Source: Arbacia lixula
Taxonomy: Eukaryota; Echinodermata; Echinoidea; Arbacioida; Arbaciidae
Reading direction: 5' to 3'
DNA length: 64,000 nt
Assembly: GCA_963669155.1 (NCBI GenBank)
Contig: OZ022588.1
Coordinates: 4,385,606 to 4,449,605, forward strand
Shown: piece by piece, positions 12,701 to 27,700 of the stretch
Position numbering within the stretch: position 1 is the stretch's first letter
How the letters are laid out: the number at the start of each line of letters is the position of its first letter
Position numbers and translations under genes: made by a program
The notes under the pieces: model-generated
The model's database searches: none
What the model saw: the letters and a program-made list of their open reading frames with translations, nothing else
What the model was told of the DNA's origin: nothing

Positions 12701-15700
12701 TGACCCAAGGATTTAGCTGAGGGTAATGGTCATTTCAACCCCACCGAGTTAATAGATTTACCAGTTCATAGCAGCACATTAGTTAGTTGTTTAATATCAC
12801 TTGTTGACGATTTACAAAATAATTGATATTGAAAAGATAGGAGCTTAATGGAGCCAAGTTGCCTGATCGCCAACTCAAAAAATTGCAACATCATTACTCT
12901 ATGCATGCAAGTGATGCGACACATACTTCCGAGCACACACGCACATTGTTTGATATACGTACCCGTAATTAAGCACAGCCATGAGAGAGTTTGGTTTTCC
13001 TATATCACGGCCGTGACATAAAACTTTCCCCAGTCATCACAAAATGCATGGTGCGAGCTGGGTATGTGTGATATCAAGTGGTATAAAAGTTAAATGTTAA
13101 ACTAATGAGAAGGGCAGAACTCACCATGCCTCGTCCCGTGCCACACTTAGTCCCATCCAGAGGAGGGATGTGATTGGTGACATCAGCATTGCCTGGAATC
13201 TGACAATGAAGCTCAGCACACATGTCCTGGTGGAGGCAAAAATACAACAGCTAACTTCTGCAAGCAATAGATTATCAAATTAGCCTTTTCTTCTCTGGAT
13301 GTTTGAAGACGAGGATTTTCAGTCACCTGTTCAATTTTATGTCATTTGCTTATAAATAGATGTGCGCTTACATTTCTATAGTTTTTCTACATTGCACAAG
13401 CAGTCTAACAAAGTCATCAGGAAATTAATTTGTTTGAAGAACTATCAGCATTTATGTAAGCAACATACAGTAACAATGTAAAATTAAAAACAAACTACAG
13501 CAGTCAATAAAGATATACCGGTATTTCCCCCATTCTTCCACATCAACAAATTTAATTTTCTATGATTTTGAGGAGGGTAACAAATGTGAACCTGCACACA
13601 CAAAAAAAAACAATGATACATCACCATATCAATAAAAACTTGTGCTTCCAAGAAGGAACGTACCTGTGATTCTAGGTAACCATTCCCAGCAACGGTAGCA
13701 TCCTGGCCATAGGTCAAGGCACACTGCTTGTTTGCTGTGTAGAAGTGGCCAGGCATCACAACAGCACTGTTGTCATATGTTGGGAAGTCTGTCTCTGTGA
13801 CATCCAGGCACTTGGAGTCTGGGGAGCTGCAGGAATTAAAGAACATATTTAATATCCAAGACTTTGTTTACTTTAGTTTAAACAAAAATGTAACTTTTCC
13901 CTTATTCATGACCTTTTTGATAGCAAAGAAATGAATTGGTAACCCATTTTCTTTCTGTTTAAATTTGTTATCGGACCATGTTTAAAAAATACTATTCACA
14001 GCTATAATTGATACCAATTTGGAAAGCAAAAATATGATTAATAATTTCTAGCATGATGCCATTTCAAGATTTAGTGATTACATTGCCTTTATTTTGCTTT
14101 AAAAAATCAGTACAAATGTGATACGTATAATTAAACAAAAATAGATTTATCTCAGACAGCAGAAGTATATGCGAGTTTTCGCGTGATGAATCTTTTGTAT
14201 TTATACTTGTGATATTTGATGTGAAAAATTTAAAAGTTATAGTTCCAGGCCACATATTTGCAAATCTGCATGCAAGGAAACCTTTCAAAGTGTACCAATT
14301 CCACCATATTACAATAGCATAATAACATTCATTGAAATGCTAACCTCAAGAACTGTTGAAGGTCATTGTCACTGCATTCTGACCATCGAAAAGCCTCGCT
14401 GCCCCCAGAGTTATCTGTGGACATGATATTCCTGTGGTTCTTGCAGCCACTCTCAGCATCATCATGATACATGCCCAGACTGTGGCCCATCTCATGAGCC
14501 AGGGTAAAGATTGTGCCGCTGGGTCCATGGTCCTGAGCGACGACACATCTCCGGCTCGGGTCACACGCACCCCCAAGGTCAGCAGCCTGTCCCATGACGC
14601 CATGGTTACCGCCAATCTGTAAGTCACGCCTGAAGAAAAAAGTTCCAGCAAAAAGGGGCCTAGATTTAGACATCTAAAACAAATTGGGTAGACTCATCGT
14701 ATGTCAAGTTTTAAAAAATCATCTTTTTTCGTACCACAGTGACTTACTTTTAGATGCTAAATTGGTAAAACTTTTAATCAAACTTGTAGACTATAAACTT
14801 AGAGGTCTATAAAGACAAACTTATTTTCCCTTCTTCCTCTCACAGGCCGTGCCTCATAATTTCCCTCTTTTGTTCTTTTTTTTCAGAGCAGGCTCAATAA
14901 TTCTTGACCTTAATTGTCTCTTCTGTGACTCAGCCCTCTGAGACTGAGCGCAGCGCAACTTCATTCTGCCACCATACGAACAGTCACACTATCAACATGA
15001 CCTAAAAATAATTCAGTCTCAATTGGATCTGCTGAGATTGCATCTGGCTCCTCTGAACGCCTTTATTAATTGTTGTATGTCAAAATATGAAATTTTTTAT
15101 TAAAGAAGGCCCCAATCGAATGAGATGGTTCTAGCACTCACTGACATAGACCGAAAAATCAGTCTCAAGAGTAGCAACGTTGAATCCGCTGAGATCGCAT
15201 CTGGGATTCTGGCTCCCCGAAACGCATGTCCAAAAAAGAATGCCTGTGGCTGTGCTAGTGCTGAGCTGAATGAGACGGTTATTCCAACCCGTCTATCACT
15301 GACACAGACACTGCCGCTTTCCAACTAGTTCGACTAGCTCGACTCTGTTGGATCTAGCATTAAATTTAACTTAGACTTGATCTCTAGTGACTTGACAAAA
15401 ATTAACGAATTGGCCAAACCTACGAGAATGTCTTTGATTGACTCTGGCTCTGCATGCGCAGATTCATAACCTAGCCCCGCGCTGCATGCCGCAACCTGCC
15501 CGATCCCCACGCCTTCCCCTGCCCCTGCCCCTGCCGCAAGGCCAGTGTACATGTCCACGGCGACTGATTTTCCCGTGCAGTTACCTTGTCAGGAGCACAG
15601 AAATGTCGGAGTCGTGGTTCTTCTGCCACTCGCAAAAGTTCTTCAGAGAATGTGAAAGCTCGTCTGTCAAGTCCAAATCACTCTGCAAAAGACGAGAAAA

Positions 15701-18700
15701 CGAACAAATTACTCGACATGGCAATGACAAAAAATGGAAAATACTAACACGCGTTCTGTGTTCTAGCTGCGCTCTGCTTATTGCAGACGATTCCGATCGA
15801 TCTCGTGTGCGATAATATCGATAAGGAAGGGCCTGTAGTCTCTACTTTGCGCCAATCAAGCAGTACTCGAGTGGATTTTTATGTTGTTGGTGCAATCAAC
15901 CATGGCGCATATAAAGTTAAATTACTGCAACTGAGTTCATGATTAACCTTTTTTTGTACGATTCCTGCATTACAGTTTGAGGATCGAGGTCAGCCCAATA
16001 CTAATATAGAAAAGAAAATAATAATTGGGGAGAAAATTACTACCACCACTCATGTTTCGTCAAGTGGTATAAGACTAACAAAATACATTATATTGGTTAA
16101 GTAAGATATAGCACGGAATAGGGAACGGAGATCGAGTTATTAGTTAGATACATAGATAGAATATATATATAGAGAGAGAGTAAAAGTACGAGAAGGTGAT
16201 AATAAAGAAGGACATGGGGGAAAGAGTGAGTTGATGCGGGCATATACATCGCCCGGTCAAGGCGGGGATTACATGTTTATATCGAGAGGTTTACATTTGA
16301 ACATTCGACCAATACAATGTTTACTACTTTTGGTACTATAGACAATGTTAATTTCTTCATATCTATTTTTGTTTGTTCGTTTTTACAATGTCTTAACATA
16401 TGAATTGTTCATGACCTTTGTATGTATAATATGTATTTTATGTTTATTTTGCATTCTTTTTCTAACCTTGTACATTACATTTTGAAACACACGCCGAAGA
16501 CCATTCCTCGTACTGATTTGTTGTTTAATGTATCTAATTAATCAATCAATCAATCAATCAATCAATGTGGGTGTCGTGGATATGAAGGGAACACAGTAGG
16601 TCCACCGCAGTGTGGTAGGCCTACTTTTCACAAGTGACATGCAGCATGGGGCAGCATGCAGGCCTGTAATCACCGAGGTACATTGACATACCTGGGGCGA
16701 CTCCAGAATTGTAATGCTGGTGACTCGCAGCTGCACATCTGGTGATAAACTCCTGTCTCGGAAAAGACCAGCAACCTAAGTGAGGACACAAGAAAATGAT
16801 GATGCAAAAAATAGAAGTCTCGAGATAAATCCATATGCATGAATATGACACATGTATTATTTTTAACAGGCCTAAGCCCGCCAAATCTTTCAACCTGTGA
16901 TATACTAAGAAATAAAAGCAAAAAACAAAGGTGAATATTAATATAGATATTCACGATTCTTTCACAATATAATTTAAGTCATAATACGTCTGTTCCCTTT
17001 TGAGAGCACACATTGATTTTGTTTTATATCCACAAAGCTTCTGAAATATAATGGCCATGCTATACCTGCTATAAGCAGGGCAAATAGGCTATAATATACG
17101 GTAGTACTGAGGTCGTATGTATTTTTGAAATTGTTTCGGATAGAGAATCGATTGCCTCTTTATACCTGATTCAATATAGTGAAGAGATAAAGCTCGGTAT
17201 CCTTCCCGTGAGTATCGAACATTGTGCTATCGGCGACAACAGACGTCTCCAAGATTTTCGTTCCACTAGTATCCCGTCTTTCAGTCTTCAGAGTCGGCCG
17301 CCTCTTATCTATGTAAGAACACAACATGACGAAACGTTATAAGTAGGTATCCATGAATACATTACATGTATATTCAAAATTTCATGAATAAATTCACATT
17401 AAGATTAATACAATCGCGCACAAATTCATAATACAGAAGATTGTTCCAATGACAGGGTTATCATTCAGTCATGGTTTCGAACCCAAAACTAGGCCTACTA
17501 CTTTGAATAAAAAAGGAAGATATTTCAATATTGCTATATTATGTCAATGTATATCTTGCATCTCAATTTTACCACTATCTATATCATATTAATTAATCAC
17601 ACTAAAAATCTATATCATTCACATCTCATATTTATAGTGTTTGCATTATGAGTGTCCGAAAACTAACCTAAATGTTGACTCAGGAAGTCCTCTACGATCC
17701 AGAATTGAGACTGGCCTATCGGCACGGTTTTTAAGTCAGATTTCAGACTACCAATTTATTCTACAACAGTTTTCTGACGGAAGTTCTTCTTAGAATACCA
17801 CACGTACCCGGTTATGACTTTATATACCGAGAAGTAAATTCACTTAACTTACTTCTTACCATTGGCATTAAAGTGTGTAATACGCAAATGGAGTTTTCAA
17901 GACTTGGTAATGTATGGGTTAATTTGAACTCACCATGCATATCCATAGGCAGCGTGCCCGATTCATTTGGACTGATTTTATACATGATGTGCGAGGGGAC
18001 GTCGTCTTCATCGGATGACGTCATCTGCTCTTGATGTTCGTCAATCAGCGGTCGTATGGCGAAGTCTGCATCTGACGTTCTTATCAGACCGACCTGGAGA
18101 AAGTGGCAAAAAAGGAAATTTGAATGCAATTTATGTATTAATCTTCTTATCCTACCATGCAAAGAAGTGTTGTTACTCTGTATAACTTTTCACGGTATTC
18201 CTTTGTCAACTAATGTCTTATTTTCATGTTTATTTTTATTACATGTACTGAAATAATTACTGATTCAGTCCCTCGAAACGTAAAAGAACTAACAAGAATC
18301 ACTGAACATAATCGTATATCAACAAAATATGAATGTGACTTTTCCTGGCCCACTTGGAAAGCTTAGACCTTTAACTTGCACACTTTACAGATCGCTGTCG
18401 ACCTACACAGTGGTTTCCAGTAAAAAGTAATTTATGTTGACTCGTAGAAAATCGTAACAACTTTTTGTCAATTGCAATATTGGACATTCTAGAGAGGTTT
18501 TTGCGAAAACAAAATGGACAAATGTCGCCCTATAAGAGTCGTTGATTGTGATTGTTCAGTTAAACTATACAATAAATACAAATGGTGGTGGTGGGTGGAA
18601 TGGGGTAACATTCAGGCTCTTGAACATTCAATGAAAAAGCAAAGTCAATGAAATCTATAAGTACTTAAATGTCATGTTTTGAAATATATTGTACTTAAAT

Positions 18701-21700
18701 CATAATAAGCAAGAATCAGGTGTGCAATCATGTATTTCTTTATTTTGAATACTCTAATAGTTCTGTAAGATATTAATTACTGACGCAAACTCATCAATAA
18801 AGTACACTATGTGAAAAGTGGATCCCGCCCAACAAAACATTTTAGATGTTTTTTTCTTTATATGTATAAAGTTTTATCCCTCAAATCAGTTCGGAAAACA
18901 TCATTCTGATAGCATTGACCTTACATCAGTAGGAAACTATTTTTAAGCGGAACTCTTTTAGCACCAATGCTACGACGATCGACATTTGGGCGTTACATAA
19001 CATCGTATCCGGTTGAACCATAAAGGAAATCCCAATAAATGGACTCTTATACCGAATTGGGGATGGAAAATGGCAAAACAGGTTCACCCCAAGAAAACAT
19101 TTGGAATTCACCACAAACTCAAACTCCAAACTGGATTAGACGAACGAAAACCAGGGATCGGTGAATTTCACACAATGAACATAATTACAATCGGAATGCC
19201 GTGGCGACCCATTACAAAGTGGGACGGTCCAAATCGATTTTTACCTTAAGTCGCTCTTCAACCTCTATAAAGGCGTTGTGCGACCACATTGCTTTCGTAA
19301 GGTCGAGAGAGCGGCTCAAGAGAGACGGATAGTGGCGTTATTGACCACGCCCATGGCTCACACGGGGGTCAGGTCATCTGTAGTATCTATGCAAGTCCAC
19401 TCAAGCAAATCGGAGTGGATTTTTTTGCGTGCCGAAACTCCGAGTCCTTTTGTATAAAACTATTGGCCCACACACAAACGGGCCACAAACGCCAGAATAA
19501 AAGTGAGAGTGGATGTAGTTCACTGCCTGGACTACTTTTAAGGTCGCCGCAGATGACACGATCCTATCAGTCGTACGCGTTTGCGACTGGCTGACTCTCA
19601 AGACCCGGTCATATGATTTGTTCACGGAGGTGACGTCACATTTACAGTCGCAGGCCCTTACAACTGCAAATTCGTGTGCAGTGGCCTTTTAGGTGGTGGT
19701 GGTTGGTACAAGGTGGGACTGGGTGCGGTGAGCATGCGTGATTCATCTTCCATTGAAAGACACTAACTCTTGTGTTCTGGTGACCTTCTTCTCTGGTTTT
19801 AGGACAATCAATAAATTCTGCCTTCTATGAAATGCTGTCGACAATATGACGTAGAAAGTTATTCAGATTGCTATAAAACTCTACATCCGCCTTAATCGTG
19901 CGTCTTCCCAAAGCACACCCTGGTTGTGTCGATTAGCCACCTCGGGCGTGGTGGTATTGCGCGACCTAGTTTTTCGGCCGTGCGCCTACTTCAGATTCGG
20001 AGCATGTTGTTAAAAAATTCAGCTTCTAAGGATGTTCTTACAGGCGATTTCCTTATACAATCATAGGCCCATTTTAAGATTTCGGACAATAAGACAGCGG
20101 GGTTTTCACGGTAGGGAAAGAAGGAATACACCGGCCCCACCAATGTCATTTTAATATGTGTTGGGTACAGTTGTTGTTGTTTTTTTATCTCTCTATGCCC
20201 AACTACGCCCGTTTATATTCGGGTCATGCCTTCTTATTTTTCTGCACCTGTGCATAATGTGTGCCGAATGCAGAATGCATTACTTGAGACAATTATTGTG
20301 ATGTCAACATTATATTGTCTTTTACCAATTGAAACTAAATCACTTAAGGCATATAACTGTCACGTGACTCTCTAAAACCATTTACATTACGGTATGCAAT
20401 ATTATTTTCTTAAATGGGAAATATTTTATTCAGATTTGCACAATATAAAAACGATGTGGTTCATATGGCAATATGATTCTGTGTAATCGCAGCTTCACAT
20501 TACTTTATATTGTAACAACAAGTATCGTACCAGTAATACCGAGATTCACGGGGCTATTGAGTTACGCATTCATACGCCTTTTGCCTTCCAGTGTATTTTG
20601 CCCATTAATACGATGGGAGTGGTTTATAATAGGCTATCAACAACACGCTTTAAAAAAAAAACAGCTTCTTACATCAAGATCGCAATTGGCATCAACATCA
20701 TTCCAAGACTGCCAAATCACGGTCACCGTGATAATCGTCTCCATCTTCATCATTATCACGATCACCGCTGTCCGCATGGGCATTATCATCGTCATATTCA
20801 AGATTCAAGATTCAAGATTCAACTTTATTTTCCACAAAAAAAGACATCAAAATAACTACATGCATAAAGTTCAAATACAAGTATAACAAAACAAGAAATA
20901 ATAATGTCATCATCTTCACCATCTCCATTTCCGCCACTTTCATCATCATCATCACCATGCTCGTAATTCCCACTTTCATCACCACCATGTATTCGCGGCC
21001 ACCGTCAGCCCTCAAAGTCAACGCTGTCGATCATTGTCCTAATCATCATTATCATCACTGTCAATCATCATCATCAGAACATTCAAAATAGTTAGATTTA
21101 TTCGGTACATAAACCAAATATATCTGCTCCGATATTCGTGAAATGGGTAAACTAAATATGATCTCAAAATAATTCTTGCGCCCCGTGATATCATTGTTTT
21201 GTGATCACATCGTGCCAATAGTTTTAACCATGCCCCTAAAGGCAGTCGATTGTGTTTACTATTACATGCAAGGGTTTTGAACTCACCAATCCGTCACAGG
21301 TGCTGAGCGACACGGACGTCGAGTCTTCTTCGCCCACGAGCTTTCCCTGGTAGAAGCAGCCACTGATTGGCTGCTCGATGCGTGCCGCTCGGTCCGTGCC
21401 TAGTCTCTTCACCAGGAGTCCAGCGTTAAATAATTCCATGCTCTCGCTGAGCTGTATGTGGAATGTACGGCCGAAACCCTCCAGCGAGAACTCGGACGTC
21501 GAAGTGACTGCGCCGTCGCCTACGGCTCTCCGATGTCGCGTTCCTAACCTCACTGGCTGAACAAAGGCATAATCTAAAACATGATAAAGAGAGGTAAAAG
21601 GGAAAAACTTTCGCCATTATCCAAACCCTAAGTGGCGGATTCCACATTCTCCTACTTTTTAAACCAAATTATATGTGATATATATCTATGGGGGGGGGGG

Positions 21701-24700
21701 GGGGAGGTGTATTGTTATTTTTAAGGGGGAGGGGGTATCCTAGCATATTGCAGTAGTCAGTCACTCGGCACATTGAGCTCATTTCTGATGTCTTCATTTG
21801 TCCGTCGTTCCACCCAGGGGACTCTCAAAATCCTGCGGTAACACTTGTTTTCAAAAGCAGTGATTCTGATCTCATCTGCCTTCCGTAGTACCCAAGCTTC
21901 GCAGGCGTAGGTTGCAATGAGGAAAATGCAGATTGTGGGAACTTTAAATTTCGTCTGCTTGTCCTGTGTTGTTTAGTGCCTTCAAACTCATAGCTACTCG
22001 GCTTTTAATTTCCCTGCCATTGTCACCATCTTTCTGAATTCTCACCCCAAGGTACATGAAATGATCAACCTTCTCCAGTATTAGATTATCAATACTAACT
22101 CCATCATTTCTATCATCTTCTCTAGCCACAGCCATAACTTTTGTCTTTAATGCATTAAGTTTCAAGCCATATGATTTGCTTCTTTCATTCAAAGTTGAGA
22201 CAATGCTTCTCTTGATTTAGAAATCATAGCTGCAGCATCTGCATATCGCAGATTTCCTAGCTCTAAATGAGAGATATATTATTATAAAACTGAGTGTAAA
22301 GTTAATAATGGTAAGTCGATATGGATCGAGTTTCTCGATGCGCCATTTTGGATTTTTTGTTGGAAGAGCTCTGACAAAAAATGCTGCACCGGAAAACGAA
22401 ATGAGAAATGTGCCACTCTGGTGTAGGAATGCTTATGTAAATGAAGGACACGTTTGTTAACAGGCATAATGGCACTTGTCTAGTTCTTCCGAGTAATGCT
22501 CAGTGAAGGTATGTAAGGTATGTGAAAGTGATAAATCGGCATAACGAGTGACCATTGTGGAACAATCACCACATAGGCGTAGAGGGCAATGAAACAGATG
22601 TAGTCCGGGAGCCCAGAAGATTTATTCATGTGAAAAGGGCCGGAACAACTGACCCCATAGGTCGAAAGGATATACCCTAGACATCACAAAAATGTTTTGC
22701 TGGCAAGGTGTACCCGATGCTTTTCCCCCCAAATCACCACAAATATGACGTCACTACCGGAAAGCCTTTTTTCAAAAATGGTCGGAATATAATACATGGT
22801 ACCATCATAACAAAGGTGTTAACACACATTTTTTATGCCCAATTAACAAACTTGATTGGTATAGTTTGGTTGCCTAGTAAATTTGCAACATCATCATTTA
22901 CTTGTTTTGGCAATGGCAGGTCTGTGGGCGACGTCGACGACGACGACATGTCGCGACGACGTCAGCAAAATGCAACACTTTTGTTCGTTTTTTGTGCTCT
23001 TTTTCGGTTAAAACTTTTTCAATTCTTGTAGTTCACAAACAATTCCTAATATTTATTTCAAACTTAGTTTGCTGTGTTTGGCATCTCTCAAGCTTTTCAA
23101 AACATATAAGAATGTGACATTTGGTCACGCTAATGGCCATCTCCTGACCAATAATAGAGCGTAGTGTTTTGGAAAAATGCACGTAAAGTCGTGCAAAATA
23201 CCGCCTACGTCCTGTACACGCGTATAGTCTGGATACGTGCTACTTTTTGGTTGAAACATTTTAAAGCCTTGTAATCCAAGAACCATACCCCATATTTCCT
23301 TTTGATTTAACCTTATGTTTTTGGCATTTCTTCCACTTTTCAAAACATATATGGATGTTACATATTGTTACACCTATGCTTATCTCCTGACCAATAATGT
23401 AACGGAGCATTTCGGGAAAACTGCGTGAAATTAGACAAAATGTTGCCTATTAACTGCACATGTGTATATTCTGTATGCGTGTTACTTTCTGCTTAAAACT
23501 GTTTAGATCCTTGTACTTCAAGAACCATACAACATATTACTTTCCGACATGTTCTGGTGATTTCGGCATTTCTTCCACCTTTCAAAACATATATTGATGT
23601 TATATATTATCACGCTTATAGTCATCTACTGACCAATAACATAATGTCACATTTTGGAAGAACGAGCGTAAAATCCGACAAAATACTGCATACGTTCTAT
23701 AAACGCGGATATTTTGATGCGTGTTACTCTTCGGTTGAAACTTTTTAAAATCATTGTAATCCAAGAACCGTACAACACATTTCCTTTTGATTTAGCCTTA
23801 TGTTTTTGGCATTTCTCTCGCTTTTCAAAACATGTATGGATGTTGAACATTGTCACATCTATGGTCATCTCCGGACCAATAATGTTACGGAGCATTTTGG
23901 AACAACTGCGTAAAATCGGACAAATTTCTGCGTATTAACTGCATACGTGTATACTCTGTATGCGTGTTACTTTTGGATTGGAACTTGTTAGATCCTTGTA
24001 CTCCAAGAACCATACAACATATTACATTTCGACATGCTCTGATGTTTGAGGCAACTCTTTAGCCTTTCAAAACATGGATGCTACATAATGTCACGTTTTG
24101 TCATCTCCTGACTAATAGCATACAGTAACGTTTCGGGAAAATGAGCGTAAAATCTGACAAAATGTTGCGTATACCTTCTGCATGTTCTGTGTTCGGTATA
24201 CGTGTTCTGGATGCCTGATACTTTTTGTTTGAAACTTTTTATATCCCTATTGCTGATAATTAGTTAGAACTTTTTTTCAGACTAGCTCTAATGTTTTGGC
24301 ATCTGTTCCGCCTTTCAGTATATATATGGATTTTACATATTGTTACACTTATGGTCATCTAACATCTCTAATGTCCAATGATATACAGAAACATTATGCA
24401 AGAATGCGCGTAAAATCGGACAAAATAGTATGTAGATTCTACATACGTGTATGATTTATGCCCGTTTTTCTTTTTGCACGAAACCTTTAAACTTATCGTT
24501 GTTAAAAAAATCATCCAACATATTTCTCCGAAACTTGTACTAATATTTTTGGCTTATTGTCTGCTTTTTAGAATATATGCCTATTGTAATATCTAGTAAG
24601 GATATAATTGTAAATAAGGTATTAACATTAAAACACACATTATGTTGATCTTGCTTTCCTTGTACATGGGCAATATCAACATTTTCTGGCGATGGAAGCA

Positions 24701-27700
24701 CCCTGGGCTACGTCAAAGATGACGGCTTGTCACGGTGCCGTCTGTGAAAGCGGCTTTTTTTTTCCATTTTGAAGTATTGCTGGTTTTGATGAGAGTTAAG
24801 TGAAAATGTTGCGTTCGACAGATTGCTTTCCAAGTTTCTTTGAACTTTTGGATTTTTATGTATTCATTTTTTTTTTGGGGGGGGGGGGAGGAATGGGGGT
24901 GGGGGATGAAACCCACTATAAATTACGAAATGTCAAGGTTGCTTAAAATTCAAGAACGATGGCCGAATAACGCCGAAGTATGTTTGATTCTACTTTGTCG
25001 ATGAGGTGCACTGTGTACATTAATGTGTTGATACATGGCAGATTGTGAACATAGCCATGTCCTTCCCCCCAAAGTACCAAAGTATATGACCAGACCCAGT
25101 CACGGCAGAATGGTTCCACCATGATAACGGCCAGTAATGACAGTAACCCTAATTTTTAACTCATTTGCCTGCATGGTATGGGCGCAATAGCTCATGTGTT
25201 TTCCGGTGATATGATATCGACGACGAAGGCATGCAGCGGCCATGTCTGTTTTGGTGTTGAAATTTTGCATGTACATGTATCATAATCCGTTTGACATGCT
25301 CCATTCACACTATAATTAAGTATGGACCACATGTGGGTGCCCTGCTAATCCTGATTGTGGTAATGATTACGGGGCCACATTACGGGGCCGTGACTACATT
25401 CCAAATTATTGTTAGATTTCATGACTGCTTGAAATTGTTTTGAAATTATGAAATAGTTAAGATCAAACCCGTTATGATACAAAACGGTTCAGTCATGATT
25501 CGTTTATAATTTCTTGACTAGCATATATTAGGGTGCGAGGTGAGCCTTCTTCAATGCATGATTTAGAGTTTGTGATCAAGGGGGTTATAGGATTTATATC
25601 AAATCGACGACCCGAAATCCATGAATATGCATTATAACATAAAGCAGAGTTTTAAGTAAACAAATATTCCAACTCTTACTCGTACGTGAACGAAAAGCTT
25701 GATCGATGATGAATAATGATGTATCTGTGTTTTACGGTTATAAGCATAAGCTGGAGCCGGAAGGATAGTTTAGCCACCACACACATTGTCACACTTAAAT
25801 AGATTTACAGCAATTTTGAAGAATGTACAAGTGACTTTTCGAAAGATTTCCGGAATCTTACCAAAACACTAATGGTTTGCGTCCGTTTGGCAATTATGCT
25901 CGTGGAAGCAAATATCTACTGGAGGCTCACATCTAACATGTCTAATGTGTTTGTGACAGTAATCTGTTAAACAAATACTTGCCAAATTGCACTACAAGCT
26001 CTAAAGGGTATTTCAAATATGATTAAATTTCACAGGCGTCGCTATTTCATGTGTCTCCTTCGCCAATATCACCCTGAGCGTCGCCATTGCCAACACACTT
26101 GGGTAGTTGCACACATACACTAGGCGACCGACATGGAAGAGTTAAACCAAACTGAATAATCTAACGAAATTGTACAATGTAACATATTGTATGATCTTAC
26201 TATGTATATGAACAATTATACCTTATTGCGCAAATAAAAAAAGTGATGTCCGTATAGTTAATTTTGGCGGGGAGGCCACGGTTGTATGCACCACCCGCCA
26301 TGCAGCAACTCATTTTTGTGAAACTCATCGACAAAATAGAATATGCTTTGGCATTATTCATCCGTCGGTGTCAAATTCTATCCTACTTAGGTTTCACCAA
26401 AGTAATATTTTGTTTCTAATTGCTACCAGCCAAAACTTCATAGAAGCTTCGAATGCTTTTTAAATGCAATATTTTGGCACAGTTTACACCAAAATCCCGT
26501 AAACATGAGAAAAAACTGCTTTTCGCCGAGGGTACGGCAACCGCCTGCCGTCGTTAACATCGAACAGTGCCCATCCATCGCCAGGAAAAAAACTTAATGT
26601 CGATATTGCCCATGAAAAGACAAGCAAGGTGATTTTTATTTTTATACTTTATTGCGCAAATAAAAAAAGTGATGTCCGTATAGTTAATTTTGGCGGGGAG
26701 GCCACGGTTGTATGCACCACCCGCCATGCAGCAACTCATTTTTGTGAAACTCATCGACAAAATAGAATATGCTTTGGCATTATTCATCCGTCGGTGTCAA
26801 ATTCTATCCTACTTAGGTTTCACCAAAGTAATATTTTGTTTCTAATTGCTACCAGCCAAAACTTCATAGAAGCTTCGAATGCTTTTTAAATGCAATATTT
26901 TGGCACAGTTTACACCAAAATCCCGTAAACATGAGAAAAAACTGCTTTTCGCCGAGGGTACGGCAACCGCCTGCCGTCGTTAACATCGAACAGTGCCCAT
27001 CCATCGCCAGGAAAAAAACTTAATGTCGATATTGCCCATGAAAAGACAAGCGAGGTGAACAAAATTGGATATTGTAACTTGTAAATATATGTATATGTTT
27101 TAATTTGAGTACCTTATTTAATATGATAATGCCATTTCACAGACCCTCCACTGGTCTTTCCGCTAGTGATGCCACAAGTAAAAGTTGGGTCATTTTGGTG
27201 GGTAATCTACGAGATGTCCGCTATAAATTGATGTAATTTCTTTATCGACATTTTGGTCGACACACTCCAACCCAAACCCAAACCGTCAGGGCTGTCAAAG
27301 TAAAACTCTAGATAAATTATTCATTGAGCTAGATCTCTTATAATGAGCAACATACTACAGTGTATGTTGTTTTATTTGCACACATTATTTTGCATAAATT
27401 GATACGATGACCCGTAGGTGAACACAAGCTTGATCACAAATATCCTTATACGACCATAGAGACGACGACAACTGAAGTTTTAAACAAATATCGTGAAGTT
27501 TATAATACAGAGAATGATATATCAATCAAAGGACTCTCAAACGAGGGAAGGATTATAAATTAAACGCCATATCTTGTACAATTTACGCGGATTCGTCCAA
27601 AGTGTTGCGTTTAATTATTGGCCAGGAGATGACCATAGGGCTAGGGTTTCAATACGCAACATCCATGCATAAACACCAGAACAAGTCCGAAAATATATTG

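Larger units (their letters stand above)
15683..21286. other. Introns 3-6: mostly unremarkable
   Basis: 15683-16691 holds an (AATC)n run at 16539-16565 and a short AT/GA run near 16160. 16776-17165 and 17309-17933 show nothing. 18094-21286 holds AT-rich DNA, an ATC-rich tract (20690-21070) and no supported exon. Confidence 0.55.

Noticed and set aside
17474-17490. B-box-like GGGTTCGAAACC on the minus strand
   Set aside because: No A-box or cloverleaf at the proper distance; not called as a tRNA or SINE.
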